A DNA stretch of 57,680 bases, taken from NCBI GenBank assembly GCA_019638635.1, contig JAHBTM010000009.1:1-57680 (forward strand), written 5' to 3'. This stretch comes from Ferruginibacter sp. (GTDB lineage: Bacteria; Bacteroidota; Bacteroidia; Chitinophagales; Chitinophagaceae). Numbering within the stretch: the stretch's first letter is position 1; each line of letters starts with the position of its first letter. The position numbers were made by a program, and so were the translations under genes. Of this stretch, positions 1-8,360 are shown piece after piece. Under the pieces are notes generated by a model that was given only the letters and a program-made list of their open reading frames with translations, was not told the origin of the DNA and ran no database searches.

Positions 1-3000
1 CATAATTGCGGGTACAATCAACATTAATTCCACACATGCTGCACCGTCTTTATTTGAAATACAGCGTATCATCAATCAAACAGGTGGCGGCTCCATTTAT
101 ATCAACAACTCCAGAGGATTTAACTTAACACGCGATACATTAATAGCCGATATCACCCTGGTTGAATTCGGAAGTAGCAATTTTGGAACATTATACAATT
201 GCGAAATCATCGGCAACACATATATCAGTCCTGCTACCAATTCAACGAACGGATATCATACCTACGTTAGAAGTTCCGTGTTTAACGGAGAGGTGCGCCA
301 TTACCTGGCTTCAAGCAACAATTACTATGATTCTGATGCAGGTACCGGCAATGTGTATAATGGACTGGTTAGATATGAACGAACCGGTTCCGGAACATTC
401 TCCATTGGTACAGTTCAAAACACATACAACGGCGATGTAACATTGGTGGATAATAACGCCACCATTGCCCGCGCATTGTTTTCTGCTCCCTCAGGTAGTT
501 CATTGTCAATGAGTGGCAATACCATCAACTTCCTTACATTGAATACTCCACAATTGGTAGTGAATGAAGATGTGCGGATAAACAATACACTTACTTTTCA
601 ATCGGGTAAACTCACCACCGACCCACTAACGCCTAATGCCAAAATTATATTTAATGATAATGCCTCACACACCGGCGCTTCTGCTGCAAGTCATGCAGTA
701 TTGACGGTACAAAAGGAAGGTAACGATGTATTCACTTTTCCTGTAGGTTCCGGTGTGTTGTATGCTCCTGTAAGTATAACTGCACCGGCTTCGGGCAGTG
801 CATTTTCTGTTCAGTACATTCCAGAAAATCCGGATGATGCATCTCTGGATACTTCGAGCAGGGCAGGTACGTTGCAAAAAATTACAGGATTTGAATATTG
901 GGAGATTACACGTGATGCAGGCACTTCAACACCCACACTCACTTTTGCATTTAATGATCCCGCACCGGGAGTTGCTAATTATATCACGGATCCTGCGAGT
1001 GTACGTATTGCCCGCTGGACCGGCAGCTTGTGGGAGGATAAGGGCAACAGCGCATTTACGGGATCTACCTCAGGAACGGTATCCTCAGCAACCGGTAACA
1101 GTGATTTCGGATTTTTTACTTTCGGTACAACCAATAGGGATACCAATCCGTTCATGACGCAAGCATTCGTGTATTATCTGGATTCAGATGGTGACGGATT
1201 TGGAGATGTGAATAATTTCATCACCTCCGGAAACCCTACACCGCCTGCCGGTTATGTAACCAATAGCCTTGATTGTGATGATACACAATTCCTCTACACA
1301 GATAATGATAACGACGGTTACGGTACCGGATCTCCCGCACCTTGTGGTGTTGCTAATAATACAGATTGTAATGATGCAGATAACAGCATCTACCCAACCG
1401 CACCTGAATTGTGTGATGGAAAAGACAATGATTGCAACGGACAAATTGATGATGGTGTTGGAGCTACCTGGTATTTGGATGCGGATGACGACGGATTCGG
1501 CGATGCCGGTAATGCTTTGATCGCCTGCAATCAGCCTGTGGGATACGTTTCCAATAGTCTGGATTGTGATGACAACAACAACCAGATTTATCCCGGAGCC
1601 ACAGAAGTGTGTGACGGTGTAGATAACAACTGTAATGGTCAGGTAGATGAAGGTATCGGTACAGTATGGTATGAAGACAGCGATGGAGACGGATTTGGTA
1701 ATGCAGATGAAACATTAACGGCCTGTGCGCAACCGACAAACTATGTGTCTAATGCACTGGATTGTAACGACAATGACAATACCGTTTATCCCGGTGCACC
1801 GGAATTGTGCGATGGTAAAGACAACGATTGTAACGGAACGATTGATGATGGTGCCGGAACGATAACCTTCTACAGAGATGCAGACGGTGACGGTTTTGGA
1901 GATGCCAATATAACGGCTACAGCCTGCAGCGCACCTGCCGGATATGTAACCAATGATGATGATTGTGACGATTCAGACAACTCTGTGTATCCCGGCGCTA
2001 CTGAACTCTGCGATGGAAAGGACAACGATTGCAATGGTCAGGTAGATGATGGCATTGGTGCAACCTGGTACATAGACTCAGATAGTGACGGGTATGGGGA
2101 TGCCAACACCTCTGTAGTTTCTTGTACTCAACCCACAGGTTTTGTAACCAATAGCCTAGACTGTAATGATACAGACAACACGGTTTATCCGGGAGCACCG
2201 GAGTTGTGTGATGGCAAAGACAATGACTGTAACGATTTGGTAGATGACAACGCCGGTACGTACACCATTACAGCATCTGCAAATACCGGTGGAAGTATTT
2301 CACCCAGTGGAAGTGTTTCAGTGGGTTGTGGAGATGACCAAACATTTATCATGACGGCTGACCCGGGCTTTGTAATATTGGATGTGTTGATAGATGGAGT
2401 ATCTAACGGAGCCATCTCATCCTACACATTCAATGATGTAAGTACAACCCATAGTATTGAGGCATTCTTTAGTGCTATAGGTACGAATGATTATACCATT
2501 ATAGCAACAGCCGGAACAGGCGGTGGTATTTCTCCATCAGGAACATCTACGGTTCCTCAGGGAAGCAGCATCACCTACACCATCACAGCCGACCCATGTT
2601 ATGCAGTGAGTGATGTTTTAGTAGATGGTAACTCGGTGGGTGCAATAACTTCCTACACATTCAACAATGTAAACACCAACCACACCATTGAAGCCAGCTT
2701 TGCGTACATACCGGCTCCTGGGCCATTTACAGGTGTAGTGAATGTTTGTCCGTTTGAAGGAACTACACAACCACTCACCTACAGTGTGCCGGATATGCCG
2801 GGAGTGATTTCGTACAACTGGGTTGTGCCTCCAACAGTAACCTTACTCAGTGGCCAGGGAACCAACAGCATCAACCTGACCATCAACAATGGTTTTGGAG
2901 TGAGTGCAAACAAACAGTTACGTGTATACGCAGTTTGGCCATGTGGAAACAGCGATTTATCCATTTACTATTTGCAGGCACAAGCACCTACCACACCGCA

Positions 3001-4108
3001 GCCTATCACCGCTTCAACCGATAATGTATGTGAGTCTATTGGTTCAGGTAACATAGGAATTACTTATACCATTCCAAAAGTAAACGCTGCAACATCGTAT
3101 ACATGGACGGCCCCTGCCGGCGTAGTATCTGTGGTTCATCCAAATGGTGCAGGAGAAAATGATACGGTAGTGGTTGTTACATACGGGTCAGCCTTTGCAG
3201 GTGGCACTATAAGCGTTCAGGCCTCAAACAATTGTGGTATCAGCGGAGTGCGTAGTTTGCCGGTTCAACGGAATAATCCATCCACTCCGGGTTTAATCAG
3301 TGGTCCGGTGAATGTGTGCGAATATGTAGGTACTTCAGGGGCACTCGCCATGTATGCGGTGATTAGTGATCCTTCCATCACTGAATACATCTGGTCGTTA
3401 CCGTTAGGCGCAACGGATGTATCAGGACAGGGCTCCGCGCAAATTTCATTTAGGTATCCTGCAGGATACACCGGTGGAACCATTTCTGTTACTGCCGTAA
3501 ATGGTTGTGGTAGCAGTAATCCAAGGATGTTAAGGGTTAGCACATTGCGTCCTGGCGCTCCGGGTGGTGTTACCGTTACGGCTACACAAACTTGCCCGAA
3601 CAGACAATTCACCTATAGCCTGGAAGCCATGCCATCCGGTAGTACATCGGTGTTATGGACCGTTCCCTCTGGGGCAACTATCTTAAGTGGACAAGGCACA
3701 ACGAGTATTGTGGTGTCATATCCATCCTCCGCCCTGGCCGGTACCGTAACTGCCACGGGTGTAAATGGATGCAGCTCCGGAAATACGCGTATCGTTCAGG
3801 TGAAACTACCGGAGTGTGCAGCTTCCGGTGATGCACCCGCATACGTACATGCACCTACACTCAACAAAGAGCTGGAAGTGTCAATATTCCCTAATCCATC
3901 CAACGGGGCATTTAATTTCCTTACACGTACCAACAGCAATGAAAAAATGCGGCTCTCCATTACCGATATACAAGGAAGGAAAATGTCTGGAATCAATATC
4001 CTGCCTAATCAAACCCATGCATTAGGTGCGGATCTCAAACCCGGTATATATTTCGCAGAAATTATCCAGGGAAATCAACGAATCATCAGAAAAATCCTGA
4101 AACAGTAA
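1..4108 (+). CDS. Large secreted surface protein with MopE-type repeats, PKD-like domains and T9SS tail (5' truncated)
   Basis: The reading frame is open from base 2 with no convincing start, so the N-terminus lies outside the window; the GTG at 278 is only an internal codon. After a beta-rich Bacteroidota surface region (to about 1140) come five cysteine/aspartate modules between about 1160 and 2255, each with a DCDD/DCND box, a YPGA-E-CDG box and a DNDCNG box. This is the MopE-type putative metal-binding repeat, and its many Asp residues suggest calcium or other divalent ion binding. Two InlB-like repeats (about 2260-2710) and about four PKD-like domains with paired Cys (about 2715-3810) follow. 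The last ~85 residues contain FPNPSNGAFNF, ITDIQGR and LKPGIYFAEI, a type A T9SS sorting domain, so the protein should be exported and attached at the cell surface. An adhesin or matrix role is inference; no catalytic domain is visible. Confidence 0.88.
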   Translation, partial: IIAGTININSTHAAPSLFEIQRIINQTGGGSIYINNSRGFNLTRDTLIADITLVEFGSSNFGTLYNCEIIGNTYISPATNSTNGYHTYVRSSVFNGEVRHYLASSNNYYDSDAGTGNVYNGLVRYERTGSGTFSIGTVQNTYNGDVTLVDNNATIARALFSAPSGSSLSMSGNTINFLTLNTPQLVVNEDVRINNTLTFQSGKLTTDPLTPNAKIIFNDNASHTGASAASHAVLTVQKEGNDVFTFPVGSGVLYAPVSITAPASGSAFSVQYIPENPDDASLDTSSRAGTLQKITGFEYWEITRDAGTSTPTLTFAFNDPAPGVANYITDPASVRIARWTGSLWEDKGNSAFTGSTSGTVSSATGNSDFGFFTFGTTNRDTNPFMTQAFVYYLDSDGDGFGDVNNFITSGNPTPPAGYVTNSLDCDDTQFLYTDNDNDGYGTGSPAPCGVANNTDCNDADNSIYPTAPELCDGKDNDCNGQIDDGVGATWYLDADDDGFGDAGNALIACNQPVGYVSNSLDCDDNNNQIYPGATEVCDGVDNNCNGQVDEGIGTVWYEDSDGDGFGNADETLTACAQPTNYVSNALDCNDNDNTVYPGAPELCDGKDNDCNGTIDDGAGTITFYRDADGDGFGDANITATACSAPAGYVTNDDDCDDSDNSVYPGATELCDGKDNDCNGQVDDGIGATWYIDSDSDGYGDANTSVVSCTQPTGFVTNSLDCNDTDNTVYPGAPELCDGKDNDCNDLVDDNAGTYTITASANTGGSISPSGSVSVGCGDDQTFIMTADPGFVILDVLIDGVSNGAISSYTFNDVSTTHSIEAFFSAIGTNDYTIIATAGTGGGISPSGTSTVPQGSSITYTITADPCYAVSDVLVDGNSVGAITSYTFNNVNTNHTIEASFAYIPAPGPFTGVVNVCPFEGTTQPLTYSVPDMPGVISYNWVVPPTVTLLSGQGTNSINLTINNGFGVSANKQLRVYAVWPCGNSDLSIYYLQAQAPTTPQPITASTDNVCESIGSGNIGITYTIPKVNAATSYTWTAPAGVVSVVHPNGAGENDTVVVVTYGSAFAGGTISVQASNNCGISGVRSLPVQRNNPSTPGLISGPVNVCEYVGTSGALAMYAVISDPSITEYIWSLPLGATDVSGQGSAQISFRYPAGYTGGTISVTAVNGCGSSNPRMLRVSTLRPGAPGGVTVTATQTCPNRQFTYSLEAMPSGSTSVLWTVPSGATILSGQGTTSIVVSYPSSALAGTVTATGVNGCSSGNTRIVQVKLPECAASGDAPAYVHAPTLNKELEVSIFPNPSNGAFNFLTRTNSNEKMRLSITDIQGRKMSGINILPNQTHALGADLKPGIYFAEIIQGNQRIIRKILKQ

Positions 4109-4128
4109 ATAGAGCTCTATGATCACAA

Positions 4129-4161
4129 GAGGCTGTCTGTATATGGCAGCCTCTTTTTTTT
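4129..4161 (+). terminator. Rho-independent terminator of the surface protein gene
   Basis: A perfect 7-bp stem (GAGGCTG/CAGCCTC) with an 11-nt loop is followed by eight T. It begins 20 bases after the stop codon, and its T-run overlaps the last bases of the convergent acetyltransferase gene. Confidence 0.8.
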
Positions 4162-4663
4162 ACTTTCTGATGGCATAAATCAGCTCATCCAGAAACACCC
4201 CATTTTTAAAAACATTTCCAATGATGTGTGCCTCTTTGGTAAAACCTGCTTTTTCCAATACCCGTTGTGAGGCAATGTTGTTACCATACGGTCGCGCATA
4301 GATGCGGATGATATCAAAGTGACTGAAAGTATACGGCACCATTTCACGTATGGCCTCTGTAATGATGCCATGCCCCCAATAACGCTCACTCAGCCAATAC
4401 CCCAGTTCTCCGTTCTTACGCATAACATCTTGCTGTAAGTGAATACCAATGCCACCTGCAGCAACACCATCCACCTCAATCGCCAGAATGCGCGAGGGCG
4501 AGAACGATAGCGCCATATCTATGAATTGCCTCGCATGCGCCAGTGTATAGGGATGCGGAAACTGATCCGTCATGTATTGGGCAATGTGTATATTATTGGC
4601 ATGATGCGCCAGGCTCTCCGCATCTTCTGCCTGCCAACTTCTCAAACGGAATAAAGGTTTCAT
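4160..4663 (-). CDS. GNAT family N-acetyltransferase (RimJ/RimL-like)
   Basis: A 167-residue single-domain protein. Residues 87-105 (LGYWLSERYWGHGIITEAI) are the acetyl-CoA pyrophosphate-binding motif A of the GNAT fold, and N-x-x-SQRVLEKAGF near 129-141 is the conserved motif B helix of the RimJ/RimL branch. Length and layout match enzymes that acetylate the N-terminal amine of ribosomal proteins or small-molecule amines; the substrate cannot be told from sequence. It is a lone gene, convergent with the surface protein gene, and its stop lies in that gene's terminator. ATG at 4663 is the only sensible start. Confidence 0.85.
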   Translation of the reverse strand: MKPLFRLRSWQAEDAESLAHHANNIHIAQYMTDQFPHPYTLAHARQFIDMALSFSPSRILAIEVDGVAAGGIGIHLQQDVMRKNGELGYWLSERYWGHGIITEAIREMVPYTFSHFDIIRIYARPYGNNIASQRVLEKAGFTKEAHIIGNVFKNGVFLDELIYAIRK

Positions 4664-4757
4664 ACAACAGAAATTATAAATGTTCTATTGAATTTTTTAA
4701 AAGAGTTACTATGGTTCATGTATCAGTTACCGGGTGCAATGTAAAGAATGTAATGGG

Positions 4758-5642
4758 TTATTCATTTCTTTCAAACTGACGCACAAAGCGCCACACTTCC
4801 TGCGTGGCATCCAAATCGCGACTGGTTTTGCCCCACATGGTTTTTTTTTCAGCACCCGGCCATGAATGTCCGCCACCAATAATTTTTATCAATGCAACCT
4901 GATGCCCGTGTACACCTCCTGTGTACAAAATGTGTTGCGCTGTTACACCGTCTTTACCATTCACATCCTCCCACATTTCTGTAACCGGTTCCGGAGCACA
5001 ACCATTCGCCTTTGCCCAAAATTCAATAACGTCTTCAATGCCCTTAGAGGTTTTGTTTCCTTTGTACGGATTAATCGGGTCTTTCGTACCATGAATATGC
5101 AACACCGGAATAGGCGTGTCCGGCATACATTCGTTGAACATTTTAACCGACATAGATCCTGTAACCGATGCAATGGCAGCAAATCTTTTGCTCCGGCAGG
5201 CCAGCAGGTAACATAAATAAGACCCATTCGACATGCCCACCGCATAAATTCGTTTTTGATTAATCGCGTATTGAGCTGCAATCGTATCTATCATTGCTTC
5301 CAGGAATGCTACATCGTCCACATCTGATCCCATCACCTTTCCATAGTTCCAGAATCTACTGCCAGTAAGCTTTTCCCTGCTTCCATTCGGATATACTACA
5401 ATGCAATTTGCGGTATCCGCCAAAGGCCGAAAATTTCTGTGCCGCGCTGCGTAGGCACCATCTTTCCCAAACCCATGTAAGTTTATTAGCAGGTTAGCCG
5501 GTTGCAGTGGATCATACATAGATGGAACATATATCCAATAACTTCTTTCCAGGTTTCCATATGCCAGTGTTCGCTTTTCGAAAGTCTGTGCATGCATCTG
5601 CATCGTCATACATAACATTAGTCCGGTTAGGTAGGTATACAT
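4758..5642 (-). CDS. Secreted alpha/beta-hydrolase esterase, PHB depolymerase/feruloyl esterase (LpqC-like) family
   Basis: I chose the internal ATG at 5642 because it gives a hydrophobic leader ending at MHAQ, a clear signal peptide; the frame is open further upstream. The mature enzyme has an oxyanion region LHGFG (55-59), the nucleophile elbow GMSNG (136-140, Ser138), a candidate acid Asp188 in HGTKDP and the catalytic His259 in GGGHSWPG. This layout is typical of family 1 carbohydrate esterases and PHB depolymerase-like proteins that cleave ester bonds of polymers or hydroxycinnamates. At 294 residues it is a catalytic domain without binding modules. It should act in the periplasm or outside the cell. 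Substrate unknown; no related neighbours. Confidence 0.82.
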   Translation of the reverse strand: MYTYLTGLMLCMTMQMHAQTFEKRTLAYGNLERSYWIYVPSMYDPLQPANLLINLHGFGKDGAYAARHRNFRPLADTANCIVVYPNGSREKLTGSRFWNYGKVMGSDVDDVAFLEAMIDTIAAQYAINQKRIYAVGMSNGSYLCYLLACRSKRFAAIASVTGSMSVKMFNECMPDTPIPVLHIHGTKDPINPYKGNKTSKGIEDVIEFWAKANGCAPEPVTEMWEDVNGKDGVTAQHILYTGGVHGHQVALIKIIGGGHSWPGAEKKTMWGKTSRDLDATQEVWRFVRQFERNE

Positions 5643-6067
5643 GGTATGGAAATATGCTGAAAATAAATGTACAATTCTTTGCCTGAATAAATGTATACCA
5701 CCTATACAATCATTCATGGAATGTGTATACATCAGTTTAAGCACTATGGGCTATCATCAACAGGTTCCATGTTCAACATTTGTTCCGGCCATCTGTTACA
5801 AGTCCGGCACAAGCCCTCCACACCATGCCTCACCGGGCTTTTCACGCCTGTCCGGCAGCCTTGCATCCATAGTACCTTTCTCAACAGTCCTCTAAAAACG
5901 TGTATGCATTACCGTTATTTATAATCATTTTTACATACTCAACGGATGCGTTCACATGTGTAGCATCTTGATTATGGCAAGTTGATTTTATTTTTTTTCA
6001 CTGCACCCGCATTTTTTATTGCCTAACTCAATCATATTTAATATATTTAACATAAAACCTGTCAATT
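5643..6067. other. 425-bp intergenic spacer, nothing recognised
   Basis: This spacer lies between the divergent esterase gene and the next membrane protein gene. Short open frames are present on the plus strand but lack any family resemblance. The part nearest 6067 is strongly AT-rich, as expected for promoters. I see no tRNA, riboswitch or terminator. Confidence 0.5.
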
Positions 6068-6529
6068 ATGAACTTTCAAACAATGAACAAACAAAGAAAA
6101 TGGATGCTTATAGCGGCGGCTGTAGGCGTAATTTCCATGTTTATGCCTTGGATTAAAATTTCCATATTTGGAATGGGCGGAAGCCAAAACGGTATGCATG
6201 GAAATGGTATTGTAGTTTTTATTTGCTTTTTAGCAGGCGGATTGATTGCCTTTTTGGGAAATCAAGAGAAGTCGCTGGATCAGTCGAAGTGGATGTTAGC
6301 CATTGTGGCTTCAGCATTAGCAGCCTTATTGATGATCATCAATTATTTCCGAATAACAGACAACCCCTTTACAAGCGGAATGATCAGTTTCGGATTTTAT
6401 CTGGCATTGATTGCCGCCCTGGCACTGTTGGTAGTGACCATTATATTCAGAGATAAATCACACAACTTTAAGGAGGGGTTAAATGAATGGAAGGAAAAGA
6501 TTGAGGACAAAACCAAAGGAAACCCTTAA
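6068..6529 (+). CDS. Small four-helix membrane protein of unknown function
   Basis: A 153-residue protein with four predicted membrane segments at about residues 12-30, 47-63, 76-93 and 103-126. A highly charged C-terminal tail (KEGLNEWKEKIEDKTK) is probably cytoplasmic, and a Gly-rich loop (GMGGSQNGMHGNG) follows helix 1. The pattern resembles several small uncharacterised membrane families but I cannot name one. It stands alone, with an AT-rich upstream region and a strong terminator directly after the stop, so it looks like a single-gene transcription unit. A second ATG at codon 6 is an alternative start. Confidence 0.75.
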   Translation: MNFQTMNKQRKWMLIAAAVGVISMFMPWIKISIFGMGGSQNGMHGNGIVVFICFLAGGLIAFLGNQEKSLDQSKWMLAIVASALAALLMIINYFRITDNPFTSGMISFGFYLALIAALALLVVTIIFRDKSHNFKEGLNEWKEKIEDKTKGNP

Positions 6530-6541
6530 ACAAACACACGC

Positions 6542-6566
6542 AAGCGCTCCCGGAGCGCTTTTTTTT
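6542..6566 (+). terminator. Strong Rho-independent terminator
   Basis: A near-perfect palindrome AAGCGCTCC-C-GGAGCGCTT is followed by an uninterrupted T-run. It starts 12 bases after the preceding stop and separates that gene from pdxH. Confidence 0.88.
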
Positions 6567-6594
6567 ATCCGCTTAAATCCATCACCTTTGTGCT

Positions 6595-7233
6595 ATGAAA
6601 AATATTTCAGGTATTCGCACAGAATATATGCTTCAAACACTCGATGAACATGATGTACAGGCAGACCCCATTGAGCAATTCAAAATTTGGTTTCATGAAG
6701 CACACCAAAGTAAGATTGAAGAAGTGAATGCTATGACCCTTGCCACGGTAGATGCCAATCATCATCCGCATGCAAGGATTGTTCTTTTGAAGGGTGTCGA
6801 CGAACAGGGCTTCACCTTTTTTACCAATTACAATAGCCATAAGGGCCAGCAATTAAGCGACAGCCATCAGGTGGCGCTCGTGTTTTTTTGGAAAGAACTG
6901 GAACGACAAGTACGCATAGAAGGGAATGCATTTCGTTTAACAGACGCTGAAAATGATGAATACTTTTTATCACGTCCGGAAGAAAGCCGAATTGGAGCAT
7001 GGGCCTCGCCACAAAGCACAGTAATTTCAAATAGAGCCTTGCTCGATCAGCATGTAGAAGAAATTAAAAAAAGATTCGAAGGCAAACAAGTAACCAGGCC
7101 GCCGCACTGGGGCGGATACCGTGTAGAACCCACCCGTATTGAATTCTGGCAAGGGCGCCCCGGAAGATTACACGACCGTGTACAATATGAAAAAATCAGG
7201 AACGTGTGGGAAATTCATCGCCTGGCTCCGTAA
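6595..7233 (+). CDS. pdxH: Pyridoxamine 5'-phosphate oxidase
   Basis: A 212-residue flavoprotein that oxidises pyridoxine or pyridoxamine 5'-phosphate to pyridoxal 5'-phosphate with FMN and O2, the last step of PLP synthesis and salvage. Family signatures are clear: ARIVLLKGVDEQGFTFFTNY (FMN-binding strands), FFWKELERQVRIEG, SRPEESRIGAWASPQS, and the C-terminal signature WGGYRVEPTRIEFWQGR followed by RLHDR. Length is normal for the family (about 210-220 residues). It is monocistronic, bounded by the terminator upstream and the convergent bTHX gene downstream. PLP made here would serve the two DegT-type aminotransferases of the glycan locus, among many others. Confidence 0.97.
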   Translation: MKNISGIRTEYMLQTLDEHDVQADPIEQFKIWFHEAHQSKIEEVNAMTLATVDANHHPHARIVLLKGVDEQGFTFFTNYNSHKGQQLSDSHQVALVFFWKELERQVRIEGNAFRLTDAENDEYFLSRPEESRIGAWASPQSTVISNRALLDQHVEEIKKRFEGKQVTRPPHWGGYRVEPTRIEFWQGRPGRLHDRVQYEKIRNVWEIHRLAP

Positions 7234-7292
7234 AACAAAAAACCGAAATGAAAGAATCATTCCGGTTGTTGAAGGATAAAATTCTCTTCAGA

Positions 7293-7412
7293 TTATTTTT
7301 TTGCGTCTTTCTTTGGAGCTGCTTTCTTCGCAGCAGGCTTGGCTGGTCTGGCCTTGCCAAAACTACCCGCAAAAGTTTTTCCTTTTTTGGTTTTGATATC
7401 TCCGCGTCCCAT
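7293..7412 (-). CDS. 30S ribosomal protein bTHX, with Lys/Ala/Pro-rich tail
   Basis: A 39-codon gene: ATG at 7412, TAA at 7293. The first ~23 residues (MGRGDIKTKKGKTFAGSFGK, then ARP) match the bTHX signature MGKGDxKTxKGKxxxGSxGxxRP of Bacteroidota and Thermus. bTHX sits in a cavity of the 30S head and stabilises RNA. The remaining ~16 residues are an Ala/Lys/Pro tail (AKPAAKKAAPKKDAKK) reminiscent of histone-like tails. It lies downstream of the HU gene on the same strand but behind a terminator. Such genes are often missed because of their size; the start-to-stop match and the family N-terminus make me fairly sure. Confidence 0.85.
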   Translation of the reverse strand: MGRGDIKTKKGKTFAGSFGKARPAKPAAKKAAPKKDAKK

Positions 7413-7436
7413 ATATGGAAGTTTAAGTGTTGGATT

Positions 7437-7471
7437 AAAAAAAGCAAGACACGAAAAGGCGCCTTGCTTTT
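7437..7471 (-). terminator. Rho-independent terminator of the HU gene
   Basis: Read on the minus strand, AAAAGCAAG pairs with CTTGCTTTT around a GC-containing loop and is followed by more T. It lies 19 bases past the HU stop, between HU and bTHX. Confidence 0.75.
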
Positions 7472-7489
7472 AATTCGTTTGTAGGGGAA

Positions 7490-7759
7490 TTACAACTTAG
7501 CTGACAATTCCTTTCCAGCTTTGAATTTTGCAACTTTCTTAGCCTTGATTTTGATAACCGCACCAGTTTGTGGATTGCGGCCATTGCGGGCAGCTCTTTT
7601 AGTTACAGAAAATGTACCGAAACCTACCAGCGTTACTTTGTTACCGCTCTTCAAGGTTTTGGTTACAGCCTCAATAAAAGAGTCCAGTGTAGCGTTCGCT
7701 TGTGTTTTGGTGATGCCTGCATCATCAGCAATTTTTGCAATTAATTCTGCTTTGTTCAT
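7490..7759 (-). CDS. HU family DNA-binding protein
   Basis: An 89-residue histone-like protein that binds and bends DNA as a dimer. It starts [21 protein letters not shown] and contains the diagnostic [25 protein letters not shown], the loop and beta-arm entry that carry the Arg-Asn-Pro intercalating tip. Length is typical for bacterial HU (about 90). The gene is expressed alone from a well-matched promoter and followed by a terminator. Bacteroidota usually carry several HU paralogues, so I do not assign hupA or hupB. Confidence 0.96.
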   Translation of the reverse strand: MNKAELIAKIADDAGITKTQANATLDSFIEAVTKTLKSGNKVTLVGFGTFSVTKRAARNGRNPQTGAVIKIKAKKVAKFKAGKELSAKL

Positions 7760-7790
7760 AATAGTGAATTTGAATTTTTTTTAGGTGCAA

Positions 7791-7819
7791 CAAATATAGA
7801 TGGATTTCTAATTGCACAA
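7791..7819 (-). promoter_or_regulatory. Bacteroidota-type promoter of the HU gene
   Basis: On the minus strand a TTG (7819-7817) is separated by 18 bases from TATATTTG (7798-7791), an exact match to the Bacteroidota -33 TTG / -7 TAnnTTTG consensus. The -7 box ends 31 bases before the HU start codon, leaving room for a short leader. Confidence 0.7.
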
Positions 7820-8054
7820 AATATTTTTTTTTATTTTATTCACATCCACCGAACGGCTGAAACCTTTGCCGAATCAAGGTTTGGGAGAAATGCGGGTAAG
7901 TAAAAATACGATACCCATACAGGCTTGTCCGCTGAAACCCTTTACTGTACTGCATTTAAGCGCATTTATCTGAAAGTGCTGTATTGGCGGGGTTTTCGAA
8001 GGAATATATATTTCCGGCGAAATGACAAAACAGTCGTTTTTTTGTTTTGCACAC
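7820..8054. other. Spacer with a structured segment at 7860-8020
   Basis: Outside the HU promoter this spacer holds several inverted repeats: AAACCTT/AAGGTTT (7860-7866 with 7876-7882), AAATGCG with CGCATTT (7888-7894 with 7961-7967), GGGTA with TACCC (7894-7898 with 7911-7915), ATACAG with CTGTAT (7917-7922 with 7979-7984), and a near palindrome at 8001-8015. No coding potential is seen. It could be a non-coding RNA or an intergenic element. Confidence 0.35.
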
Positions 8055-8360
8055 TTAGTGAATAACTTTCATCAAAGATCGAAAGGCAATGAAGCGCCCA
8101 CCCCATGTATCCAGGCCCTTTTGGCGCATTGTGTCGGCATGTATATCTATATAACGCTGGTAATCGGATTCGGTGTTTGCTTTATACTGCACAGCAAAAG
8201 TTACCCCTTCTTCATCCTGCGGTTCCAGCAGTTGCAATAGGGTGGCATCGTGAAAGCAGCCCGTGGCCAGTATTTCAGGGATGTGCTCCTCTTTCAGCCA
8301 TGTCAGCCAGTCAGTTGCAATGTCAGTTTCAACTTGTATGGTTACGTTGTAAATAATCAT
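8055..8360 (-). CDS. DUF4286 family protein
   Basis: A 101-residue protein beginning MIIYNVTIQVETDIATDWLTWLKEEHIPE with a later FAVQYKA strand and a C-terminal GGRFIAFRSLMKVI, matching the DUF4286 family common in Bacteroidota. The fold looks like a ferredoxin-type dimeric alpha/beta barrel (my inference from the strand pattern). Function unknown. Its ATG overlaps the stop codon of the exonuclease III gene (8357-8360), so the two are translationally coupled and co-transcribed, exonuclease first. Confidence 0.85.
   Translation of the reverse strand: MIIYNVTIQVETDIATDWLTWLKEEHIPEILATGCFHDATLLQLLEPQDEEGVTFAVQYKANTESDYQRYIDIHADTMRQKGLDTWGGRFIAFRSLMKVIH

Noticed and set aside
5641-5924. Plus-strand open frames in the spacer after the esterase gene
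   Set aside because: Two overlapping frames with no family resemblance, no promoter or plausible start; coincidental.
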